From NCBI GenBank assembly GCA_023229645.1, contig JALNYU010000001.1:1-64000 (forward strand): a DNA stretch of 64,000 bases. The letters are read 5' to 3'. The translations under genes were made by a program, and so were the position numbers. Origin of the DNA: Nevskia sp. (GTDB lineage: Bacteria > Pseudomonadota > Gammaproteobacteria > Nevskiales > Nevskiaceae). The notes under the pieces were generated by a model. That model saw only the letters and a program-made list of their open reading frames with translations, had not been told where the DNA came from and made no database searches. Each line of letters starts with the position of its first letter. Positions within the stretch are counted from its first letter, which is position 1. This document shows positions 44,386-51,107 of this stretch, piece by piece.

Positions 44386-45453
44386 ATGGACTGGGAACTC
44401 GGTGCCGCCGTCGGTCTGATGAACAACGGCGGCTTCTGCCCGAACCACGTGGTCGATCAGCAGGAAGTTGCCGATCTCCTGGCGCGCATCCCAATGATCT
44501 GCGGCGGTCTCGACGGCGGCGATGGGCCCATCGTCGCGATGCCGGGCTTCGTCGAGCAGTACATTGCGCCCGAACTGCTTGGCGCGATCCAGACCTTCCA
44601 GTTCGTGCAAGGCGCGGCGCTGAACCAGGACTCGCGCGTGGAGCCCAACGGCCCGACGCACGCGCTGCTCGTGACGCTGGCGAACACGCCGCAGCTCGCG
44701 ACTCCGCTCGGCGCAATGGTCACGCTGGATCCGTACACGCCGCGCCTCGTCGAGACCGGGCCCGCAGTCGTATCGGGGTTGCCGGCCATCGCCTACGTGC
44801 TACCCGGCAGCGACTGGGAGCTGCTGTTCGACAACGGCCAGCTTCGCGTGGAGATCAGGCTGCAAGGTGTGCTGACGGTCTCGTGGGGCGAGACGTTCGG
44901 CATGGTGTGCGTCGTAAACCAGCCTCTGAAGACGCTGCGCGAAGCGATGAGGTCGGGCAGCGCGCGCACCATGGGCGTGGTCGCGCTGGAGGCGGCATGC
45001 AGCGAGCTGCGCGGGCAGACGCGTGTGGCCGTGCACAACCTCTTCAGCGCGGTGCAGGTGTCGATGACGGCGCCCGGAGTCATCAAACTCTCCGGCAGCA
45101 TCGGCGACGGCTGGAACCAGGTGTCGATCGGTTTTGAAATGCCGAACAACGTGATCGCGACCGGTTCGATCACGTTCAATGCGCGGCAGATGCCGCTGGA
45201 GAATCTGGGCGGCAGCGTGAAGATGAGCGGCACGCTGCAGTGCGCGGTGAAGATCACCGTCAGCCAGCCCGAGGGGCTGGACCAGGCCAGCATCCTCGCG
45301 CACTTGGCGGTGGCCGGCATCGTCGCCGTGCCGGTCGCGACTTGGTTAGCCGAAAGCGCGACCGTGGCCGGCGCTGTCTCCGGCCTGGGCCGCGCGGCCG
45401 GTATCGTTGCCGAACGCGTCATGCTGGGGCTTTCGCCCGCGTTCGCGCTCTGA
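44386..45453 (+). CDS. 355-aa protein of unknown function
   Basis: It begins MDWELGAAVGLMNNGGFCPN with a Shine-Dalgarno (AAAGGA) at 44371-44376. The body (about 60-280) is beta-rich with Gly/Val-rich strands. The last 60 residues form a hydrophobic, Ala/Val-rich helical tail (VAGIVAVPVATWLAESATVAG) that could sit in a membrane or pack as a coiled bundle. I recognise no family. It is divergent from the 1778-aa gene and may be part of the same system. Confidence 0.6.
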   Translation: MDWELGAAVGLMNNGGFCPNHVVDQQEVADLLARIPMICGGLDGGDGPIVAMPGFVEQYIAPELLGAIQTFQFVQGAALNQDSRVEPNGPTHALLVTLANTPQLATPLGAMVTLDPYTPRLVETGPAVVSGLPAIAYVLPGSDWELLFDNGQLRVEIRLQGVLTVSWGETFGMVCVVNQPLKTLREAMRSGSARTMGVVALEAACSELRGQTRVAVHNLFSAVQVSMTAPGVIKLSGSIGDGWNQVSIGFEMPNNVIATGSITFNARQMPLENLGGSVKMSGTLQCAVKITVSQPEGLDQASILAHLAVAGIVAVPVATWLAESATVAGAVSGLGRAAGIVAERVMLGLSPAFAL

Positions 45454-45526
45454 AGGCCGCCGGCTGCCGGCTGTACAAGTCGCTCGCTGACTACGCAAGG
45501 GTTCGCTACTGACCTCGGATGGCGAA

Positions 45527-46702
45527 CTACCGAGATGCCTCCCATCCTGCACGGTGGGCCTTCGAGGTGGTGTCGTGGCGAGCATCATCCTCGGCATGCA
45601 CGTAGGTGTTGGTCGTGGCGATGTTGGCGTGCCCCAGGTTGTCGCGCACGACCTTGAGATCCACTTGGTCACTTTGATGGCTCCCCGCTGTGTGGCGCAT
45701 CCAATGGGTTGACGCCTGCTCAATGTGCGCTGCGGCGGCCTCCGACTCAGGATCGCCACGCAGGCGCAACCGGTTTGCCGTCTCACGCATCAGCGACTTG
45801 ACGATCTCGTGCACCGCCGTGCGGGCCATCGGCTTCACTGGGCCGATGATGGGCAGCAGCAATGGCGTGGTTTCGTCAAGGGTGCCGAGCGGCGTCAAGC
45901 CGCGTGATCGCCGGTACTGCATCAGCTCGGCCATCAATTCGGCAGTCGCCGGCACCAGACGAGTCTTGTTCCCCTTTCCGGTGACCTCCAGCCACCAGCG
46001 CTCCTTGCCGTCAGCGCCCCGCCGGCAGAAGAAGCCCGACATGGTGGAGTCGCAGACCTCGGACACGCGCAGCCCGCCGATGTAGAGCAGCGAAAACAGC
46101 CAGCGCACGCGCGCAGCGTGAGCGCGCTCACGCTCGCTGCCTGTGGGCAACGACTCGATAGTCAACCTCACTTCTTGCCAGTGCGACATGGGCAGGAAGC
46201 GCGTGACGCGAGGGGCGCGGTGGTTGCGACGGCGCCGGGCAAGCGCGAGTGGGTTGCCGGCGAGATAGCCGGCTTCCACTAGCCAGCTGAACAGGCTGTT
46301 GATGATGCTCAGTGCCTGGCGCACGCTTTGAGGGCTCAAGGGGCCGGCAAATGGTCGCCACGCTGGCGAACTTCGCGCGGGCTTTTGACCCGGGGGCATC
46401 ACCCACAGGTGTGCCGGCTCGGGACTGGCCAGGAAGCGCTGATAGATCAGCATGTCCTCATGCGTCAGATCGGACAACGCCACGCCACGCTGCAGCACGC
46501 ACCACAGAAGGAGGAGCTCGGACTCCTTGCGGTAGCTGGCCAGGGTGGCTGGAGAGTCGGCGTAGCGGGCCAACCACGCCAGCACGGCTGAGCGGTCATC
46601 CTCGGCCGCGATCTGCATCCGCCCTCTGCCGCGATTGCGGCCCGCGCGTCCGGCCAGCTGCTGGGGAGCCATCAACTGGTCAATCGGGGCGATCTCAGGC
46701 AC
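45527..46702 (-). CDS. Tyrosine recombinase, TnpS-like
   Basis: The 391-aa phage-integrase-family recombinase has an N-terminal core-binding domain (about 30-130). The catalytic domain carries GGLRVSEV (Arg I), HWMRHTAG (His-x-x-Arg) and GHANIATTNTY with the nucleophilic Tyr in TYVHAE. The frame starts with GTG at 46702; the ATG at 46672 is an alternative. It is divergent from a KfrA-like gene with a 28-bp recombinase-type core site between. This matches TnpS of Tn4651-type transposons, which resolves cointegrates at rst with help from TnpT. Confidence 0.8.
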   Translation of the reverse strand: MPEIAPIDQLMAPQQLAGRAGRNRGRGRMQIAAEDDRSAVLAWLARYADSPATLASYRKESELLLLWCVLQRGVALSDLTHEDMLIYQRFLASPEPAHLWVMPPGQKPARSSPAWRPFAGPLSPQSVRQALSIINSLFSWLVEAGYLAGNPLALARRRRNHRAPRVTRFLPMSHWQEVRLTIESLPTGSERERAHAARVRWLFSLLYIGGLRVSEVCDSTMSGFFCRRGADGKERWWLEVTGKGNKTRLVPATAELMAELMQYRRSRGLTPLGTLDETTPLLLPIIGPVKPMARTAVHEIVKSLMRETANRLRLRGDPESEAAAAHIEQASTHWMRHTAGSHQSDQVDLKVVRDNLGHANIATTNTYVHAEDDARHDTTSKAHRAGWEASR

Positions 46703-46735
46703 TTCGTTGTTTCAGATAGGGGCACTTTTGAGAAT

Positions 46736-46763
46736 TATGGACATTAGAAGACTTATGTCCATA
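46736..46763. promoter_or_regulatory. rst-like core recombination site
   Basis: TATGGACAT (46736-46744) and ATGTCCATA (46755-46763) form a perfect 9-bp inverted repeat around a 10-bp spacer, TAGAAGACTT. It is centred between the divergent recombinase and coiled-coil genes. This is the expected geometry of a tyrosine-recombinase crossover site. It may also overlap both promoters, coupling resolution to expression. Confidence 0.7.
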
Positions 46764-46814
46764 GATTTGCGGATACATCATTGAATCTAACGTTTTACGT
46801 TGTATTATTTGATG

Positions 46815-47813
46815 ATGAGCACTGAATCAGAAATCCAGTCCGAGATCGAATCCCTCAAGGAACGGTTCAACGAAACCAAGACCTTGTACCGCGAGGTCTG
46901 CGCGCTGCTGTTCTTTCGCTATGGCATCACGCCCACCGCGAGCAAGCTCTACCAGTACGTGCGCAAGGGCTCGATGAGCGCCCCAGCGGATGCGCTGGCC
47001 AGGTTCTGGGAGGAACTGCGCGGCAAGGCCCGCGTGCAGATCGATCATCCTGATTTGCCCGAGGCGCTCAAGGCCGCTACGGCCGACGCCGTCCAGACAA
47101 TTTGGAGTCAGGCCACCGAGCTGGCCAGGACGGAGCTGGCCAGCCTGCGCGTGGAAACGCAAGCGGAGTCGACCAAGGCCCTGGCCGATCTTGGGGCCGA
47201 GCAAGAGCGTGCCGATGCCCTCGAAGCCTGTGCGCGCGAGCTGCAGAGCCGTCTGGACGAGCTGGCGGCTCAGCTTCAGCAACGCAGCGCGGACCTGGAA
47301 GACGAACGCCGCGGGCACGCGGCCACCACGGCGCGCACGGAGGCGCTGCAGCGGCAGGTGGGTGAGTTGCAAGCGCAGCACGAGCGCACCCGAGCGGACT
47401 TCGGCGTCGAGCTAGATAAAGGGCGAGCGGCCATCGAGGCCGCCAACGAGCGAGCCGGTGGCGCCGAGCGCAGGGCGCTGCGCGAGATCGAACAGGAGCG
47501 CGCGGGGCGCGCTGCTGCGGAGAAGCAATTGGAGGGCGTGCGCACCAAGCTGGTCGAGACCGAGCGCCAAAGCCAGGCCAAGGCCCTGGAGTTCGTCACG
47601 GCGAACACCCGGGCCAGCTCAGAATTGGATGCCGCGAAGACAGCGGTCAAGCACCTAACGGCAGCGTGCGATGCTCAGGGCCAGCAACTCCAAAACGCCC
47701 TGCAGCAGGCCTCACAGTTCAAGGCCGAAGCCGACACCTTGCGCAGCTTGGTCGAGCAGTTCAAGCCCGTTGCGCCGGCCAAGCCCGCGCGCTCCAAACG
47801 CAGCACTGGCTGA
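46815..47813 (+). CDS. TnpT-like KfrA_N DNA-binding coiled-coil protein
   Basis: The 332-aa protein has an N-terminal KfrA-type helix-turn-helix (about 10-75: YREVCALLFFRYGITPTASKLYQYVRKGSM). A coiled coil of about 200 residues rich in Ala/Glu/Arg/Gln follows, then a basic tail. Plasmid KfrA proteins have this layout, and so does TnpT, the auxiliary protein that aids TnpS at rst in Tn4651-like transposons. The TTG at 46800 and ATG at 46812 are other possible starts. The divergent recombinase favours the TnpT reading over a plasmid-partition role. Confidence 0.75.
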   Translation: MSTESEIQSEIESLKERFNETKTLYREVCALLFFRYGITPTASKLYQYVRKGSMSAPADALARFWEELRGKARVQIDHPDLPEALKAATADAVQTIWSQATELARTELASLRVETQAESTKALADLGAEQERADALEACARELQSRLDELAAQLQQRSADLEDERRGHAATTARTEALQRQVGELQAQHERTRADFGVELDKGRAAIEAANERAGGAERRALREIEQERAGRAAAEKQLEGVRTKLVETERQSQAKALEFVTANTRASSELDAAKTAVKHLTAACDAQGQQLQNALQQASQFKAEADTLRSLVEQFKPVAPAKPARSKRSTG

Positions 47814-47890
47814 GCATCAGAAACTCTCTACAGAACAATGTCTTAGTAAACTTTCTGCGGATTTTTCAGGAATCACGGTCGACCCTCGAG

Positions 47891-48127
47891 ATGGTCATGC
47901 GGCAACTTGATCGCATTACCCAACAGCCCGAAGTCATGGGCGGCAAGGCGTGCATCCGCGGGATGCGCGTCACGGTCGGCATGCTGGTCGGCCAGATCGG
48001 CGCCGGTCACACTGTTGATGAGGTGCTCGCCGCCTACCCGTACATCGAGCGCGCCGACATCATGCAAGCGTTGCAGTACGTAGCGTGGCGGTCGGAAGAA
48101 CGCGAAATCACGCTGGCAAGCGCCTGA
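47891..48127 (+). CDS. DUF433 antitoxin
   Basis: The 78-aa protein has the DUF433 pattern ITQQPEVMGGKACIRGMRVTV and VDEVLAAYPYIERADIMQAL, a Xis/HTH-like small DNA-binding fold. DUF433 proteins are antitoxins of DUF5615 (PIN-like) toxins. The frame opens far upstream inside tnpT, but the ATGs at 47891 and 47897 fit the family. In the uninterrupted locus the toxin ATG lay only 11 bp after its stop. IS66 now separates the pair. Confidence 0.85.
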   Translation: MVMRQLDRITQQPEVMGGKACIRGMRVTVGMLVGQIGAGHTVDEVLAAYPYIERADIMQALQYVAWRSEEREITLASA

Positions 48128-48146
48128 CGAACAGTCGCATGCGACT

Positions 48147-48154
48147 GCTCATCG
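48147..48154. repeat. IS66 target-site duplication, left copy (right copy 50641-50648)
   Basis: GCTCATCG directly precedes the IS left end and directly follows its right end. Removing the element and one copy recreates the toxin reading frame, which confirms both boundaries. Confidence 0.95.
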
Positions 48155-48195
48155 GTAAGCGTCCGATCTTCGCCTATTGACGAAGCGGTGAAGGA

Positions 48196-49755
48196 TCAGG
48201 TTTCGATGGTGTGATGCTGATCGAGTTGGCCGGCGACGTTCCAAGGCAGAAGCGCTTCGAGCTTGTTACTGGGATGCTCAGCGATGCGTTCGAGGACGAA
48301 GCGCAGATAAGCCTCGGGATTGATCCCGTTGAGCTTGGCAGTACCGATCAGGCTGTAGATCGCTGCGGCACGATGCCCGCCGGCGTCTGATCCGCAGAAA
48401 AGAAAGTTCTTCCTGCTGATTGCGACCACACGCAGTGATCTTTCGGCCGCGTTGTTGTCGATCTCGATGTTGCCGTCGTCGCGGTAGCGCGTCAGCGCGG
48501 GCCAGCGCGATGTGGCGTAGCGAATGGCGATCGCCAGCTCCGACTTCGCCGACAGCTTGGCAGCGGTCTGCAGCAGCCAGTCCTTGAGATCGGCGAGCAA
48601 GGGCCCGGCACGGGCCTGGCGCTGCGCCTGCCGGTCCGTTGGCTGCCGTCCTCGAATCTCTTGCTCGATGACGTAGAGCGCGCTGATCCGGTTGAGCGCT
48701 GCGAGCGCGATCGGCGAGGCGTTCGCCGCATGCAGATCGAAGAATTTTCTTCTTACATGCGCCCAGCAGGCGGCCTCGAAGATTTGTCCGGTGCCATAGA
48801 GATGATGGAAGCCGGCATAGCCGTCGGCCTGCAGCGTGCCGCGAAAGTTTTTCAGATGCGCGCGCGGATGCTCGCCTTTGCGATCGGGCGTGTAGCGGAA
48901 GAAAACCGCAGGCGGAATATCGCTGGCCGCCGGCCGATCATCACGCACATAAGTCCAGAGCCGTCCGGTTTTGGTTTTGCCCAGACCCGGCGACAGCACC
49001 GGCACCGGCGTGTCGTCGGCGTGCAGCTTCGATCCGCTCAATACATGCTGGCCGATGCGATCCACCAGCGGTGCGAGCAGTGCCGCGCTGCCACCGACCC
49101 AGTCCGCCAGCGTCGAGCGTTCGATCTCGACACCTTCACGCGCGTAGATCTCGGATTGCCGATATAGCGGCAGGCAATCGGCGTACTTGCTCACCAGCAC
49201 ATGCGCCAGCAGACCGGCGCCGGCCATGCCGCGGGCGATCGGCCGCGAGGGCGCTGCGACCTGCACGATTTTCTGGCACCGGTCGCAGGCGCACTTGGGC
49301 CGGACGTGCCGGATCACCCTCCAGTGTTGCGGCACAAAGTCGAGCACTTCGGAGACGTCCTCGCCAATGCTGCGCAGCGCACCGCCGCAGCTCGGACAGG
49401 CCGACGCCGGTGCGTGGACGATCGCTTCGCGCGGTAGATGGTCCGGCAGCGGGCGATGCCTCGGCGTCGGGATCGAAGCAGTGGCGGCTGGCGCCGCTAC
49501 CGTGGCGACACTCGGCGTCTCCAGCGCTTCGATCAGCAGTTCGAGTTGCTCGATCTGTTGATCAAGTTTTTCGGACGAGCGGCCAAACTGCATGCGCTTG
49601 AGCCGGGCCAGCTGCAGCTTGAGTTTGTCGATCTGCGCCTGATGGTGACGCACCGTCACATGCAGTTGCGCGGCCTGCGCGCGACGCTCGATCAGCAGCG
49701 CGCGCAGGGCTTCGACATCGTTCGGAAGGTCTTCTGAAGTCGGCGCATCGAGCAT
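48196..49755 (-). CDS. tnpC: IS66 TnpC transposase
   Basis: The 519-aa DDE transposase of IS66 begins MLDAPTSEDLPNDVEALRA (ATG at 49755), followed by a coiled coil. The leucine-zipper region LKRMQFGRSSEKL and a zinc-finger CPSCGG...CACDRC come next, and then the catalytic parts LHADDTPVPV, ADGYAGFHHLY and NNAAERSLR. The frame extends upstream to 49833, but the ATG at 49755 fits the family. It ends 41 bp from the IS left end. Confidence 0.93.
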   Translation of the reverse strand: MLDAPTSEDLPNDVEALRALLIERRAQAAQLHVTVRHHQAQIDKLKLQLARLKRMQFGRSSEKLDQQIEQLELLIEALETPSVATVAAPAATASIPTPRHRPLPDHLPREAIVHAPASACPSCGGALRSIGEDVSEVLDFVPQHWRVIRHVRPKCACDRCQKIVQVAAPSRPIARGMAGAGLLAHVLVSKYADCLPLYRQSEIYAREGVEIERSTLADWVGGSAALLAPLVDRIGQHVLSGSKLHADDTPVPVLSPGLGKTKTGRLWTYVRDDRPAASDIPPAVFFRYTPDRKGEHPRAHLKNFRGTLQADGYAGFHHLYGTGQIFEAACWAHVRRKFFDLHAANASPIALAALNRISALYVIEQEIRGRQPTDRQAQRQARAGPLLADLKDWLLQTAAKLSAKSELAIAIRYATSRWPALTRYRDDGNIEIDNNAAERSLRVVAISRKNFLFCGSDAGGHRAAAIYSLIGTAKLNGINPEAYLRFVLERIAEHPSNKLEALLPWNVAGQLDQHHTIET

Positions 49756-49783
49756 GATTTCTCGATGCAAAAACCTTGCAAGA

Positions 49784-50131
49784 TCAGGCCGCTTTCGAGG
49801 GTCTCCAGCTCCGTTCTGGACGCCGCCAATCAATGCCTTCGAGCAGCATCGAGAGCTGGGCTGCGGTCAGGCACACCGAGCCCGATGTCGCCTGCGGCCA
49901 GACAAATCGGCCACGCTCCAGGCGCTTCACAAACAAGCACATGCCGTCGCCATCCCACCACAGCAATTTGATCAGGTCGCCGCGTCGGCCGCGAAAGACG
50001 AAGACGTGCCCGCCGAACGGATCTTCGGACAGCGTGGTCTGCACCTGTGCCGCCAGACCATCCATGCCGCGGCGCATGTCCGTGACTCCCGCCGCCAGCC
50101 ACACCCGCGTGCCGGCCGGCAAACCGATCAT
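49784..50131 (-). CDS. tnpB: IS66 TnpB (OrfB)
   Basis: The 115-aa protein has the IS66 Orf2 signature: MIGLPAGTRVWLAAGVTDMRRGMDGL, then GHVFVFRGRRGDLIKLLWWDG. The start ATG overlaps the tnpA stop (ATGA), the usual coupling in this family. An upstream in-frame ATG at 50149 is less likely. Its exact role in transposition is not known, but it is needed along with TnpA and TnpC. Confidence 0.93.
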   Translation of the reverse strand: MIGLPAGTRVWLAAGVTDMRRGMDGLAAQVQTTLSEDPFGGHVFVFRGRRGDLIKLLWWDGDGMCLFVKRLERGRFVWPQATSGSVCLTAAQLSMLLEGIDWRRPERSWRPSKAA

Positions 50132-50520
50132 GCGCGACGCGCCAGGCAATCGAGGATCGTGCGCAGCTGCTGCGCATCAACTGCACCGCGCAATCGGACT
50201 GTGGCTTCGCCGATTACGATCTCAATCGGGGATTCCGGCGAGCTGGGCCTCGTCGCCGCCGGCGCATTGATCGGGATCACCGGCAGCAATTCGGCGCTCG
50301 CTGAAGGCGTGCGCGTCACCGAGGCCTCATGCGCTTTAATCCACTTGCGCAGAAGATTGGCATTGACCTGATGCGTCAGCGCCAGCCTCGCCACCGATAC
50401 GCCCGGCCGTAAGCACTCTTCCACCAGCGCGCGCTTGCCTTCTCGGCTGTAGATGCAGCGACCGTTCTGCTTCCGGCCCACCACAAATCCCGGCACAGCC
50501 GCACTGAGTCTCTCCGTCAT
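50128..50520 (-). CDS. tnpA: IS66 TnpA (OrfA)
   Basis: The 130-aa HTH protein (YSREGKRALVEECLRPGVSV, ANLLRKWIKAHE) is the first IS66 gene. The C-terminal part (IEIVIGEATVRLRGAVDAQQLRTIL) is also characteristic. It starts 120 bp from the right IS end and is followed by tnpB with a 4-bp overlap. Confidence 0.9.
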   Translation of the reverse strand: MTERLSAAVPGFVVGRKQNGRCIYSREGKRALVEECLRPGVSVARLALTHQVNANLLRKWIKAHEASVTRTPSASAELLPVIPINAPAATRPSSPESPIEIVIGEATVRLRGAVDAQQLRTILDCLARRA

Positions 50521-50562
50521 AGGTGTCCACCTCGAATTGCGTGGACACCATCCTTGTCTCTT

Positions 50563-50640
50563 ACTTCACCGACCGCTAGATGGTCTTCGGATGACGCTTA
50601 CACTTCACCGACCGCTAGATGGTCTTCAGATGACGCTTAC
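50563..50640. repeat. Tandem 39-bp duplication of the IS66 right terminus
   Basis: The copies at 50563-50601 and 50602-50640 differ at one base (GG/AG after TCTTC). Each contains the terminal GTAAGCGTCATC (inverted) and an ATG. The outer copy forms the true end, next to the target duplication; the inner one is an extra terminus. Confidence 0.9.
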
Positions 50641-50864
50641 GCTCATCGATATGAACCTGTCGCCGCGTTGGGTCGGCGTGCTGAACAGTGCCGGCATCGA
50701 GGCGGCGCACTGGTCAACGCCCGGGGTGAGCAATGCACCCGATAGCGATAGCGATAGCGAAATCATGGCCTACGCAGCGGAGCATGGTTATGTGGTGCTG
50801 ACCCACGATCTGGACTTCGGCTCGATCTTGGCGGCCACCCACGGCGAGAAGCCCGGTTGTGCGG

Positions 50865-51010
50865 TCGTTTTGCGTGTAGTGTTGCCTCCATTGTTCGATG
50901 AGGATGCGGGCTTCTTTGAGGCTGTAGAAGATTTCGCTGTTGAGCAGTTCGTCTCTGAGCTTGTTGTTGAAAGATTAGCAGTAACCGTTCTCCCACCCGT
51001 AGGTTTGGCC
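50865..51010 (-). pseudogene. IS3-family transposase (orfB) relic
   Basis: On the minus strand a stretch reads GWENGYC, a TAA stop, then SFNNKLRDELLNSEIFYSLK and EARILIEQWRQHY. This is the well-conserved block near the C-terminus of IS3-family OrfB, where the position of the stop is normally Glu, the catalytic residue. Nothing before or after is recognisable. It overlaps the chimeric 3' end of the DUF5615 gene, which it probably truncated. Confidence 0.8.
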
Positions 51011-51107
51011 CTTTTCGTGAGGCCATGCTGAGTGGCCTCAATCTTTCCGCCAGCGAGCAGTTTCGACAAGAATTCCGCCTTCAGACCGCATTTGATCGCG
51101 CTAATTG

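Larger units (their letters stand above)
32757..47813. mobile_element. Remnant of a Tn4651-type Tn3-family transposon with large cargo (tentative)
   Basis: At the left there is a fragment of a Tn3-family tnpA. At the right there is the divergent pair of a tyrosine recombinase and a KfrA-like coiled-coil protein, with a recombinase-type inverted repeat between them. That is the tnpS-rst-tnpT resolution module of the Tn4651/Tn5041 group, in which tnpA and tnpST lie at opposite ends with cargo between. I found no terminal inverted repeats or duplication, and tnpA is truncated, so the outer limits are those of the recognisable genes only. The enclosed genes look more GC-rich than the Wadjet region. 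Confidence 0.6.
48155..50640. mobile_element. IS66-family insertion sequence, complete
   Basis: The element is 2486 bp with matching ends that begin GTAAGCGTC (left 48155-48163; right, inverted, 50640-50632). It is flanked by an exact 8-bp duplication, GCTCATCG (48147-48154 and 50641-50648), the size expected for IS66. Its three genes tnpA, tnpB and tnpC lie on the minus strand. The right end carries two tandem 39-bp copies of the terminus. All reading frames are intact, so it may be active and fairly recent. Confidence 0.95.
48139..51031 (+). pseudogene. DUF5615 PIN-like toxin, split by IS66 and 3'-truncated
   Basis: The original start is ATG at 48139 (Met-Arg-Leu-Leu-Ile-Asp). After five codons IS66 interrupts it. 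Joining 48154 to 50649 restores MRLLIDMNLSPRWVGVLNS, a standard DUF5615 N-terminus with its first acidic residue. IYAEH-type core residues continue (SEIMAYAAEHGYVVLTHDLDF) to about 50860, where the frame runs into an IS3 relic and ends at 51031 with a foreign tail. The IS66 end supplies an in-frame ATG at 50630 giving MTLTLIDMNLSP, so a chimeric protein of 133 aa could still be made. Confidence 0.85.

Noticed and set aside
46815..47813. KfrA-like protein as evidence of an integrated plasmid
   Set aside because: No replication or partition genes nearby; the divergent tyrosine recombinase and core site fit TnpT of a Tn3-family transposon better.
47666..47890. Long N-terminal extension of the DUF433 protein
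   Set aside because: It overlaps tnpT in another frame; the antitoxin homology begins at 47891-47897.
50563..50640. Tandem repeats as a CRISPR-like array
   Set aside because: Only two adjacent copies without spacers, and they coincide with the IS66 terminus. No CRISPR array or cas gene was seen in the window.
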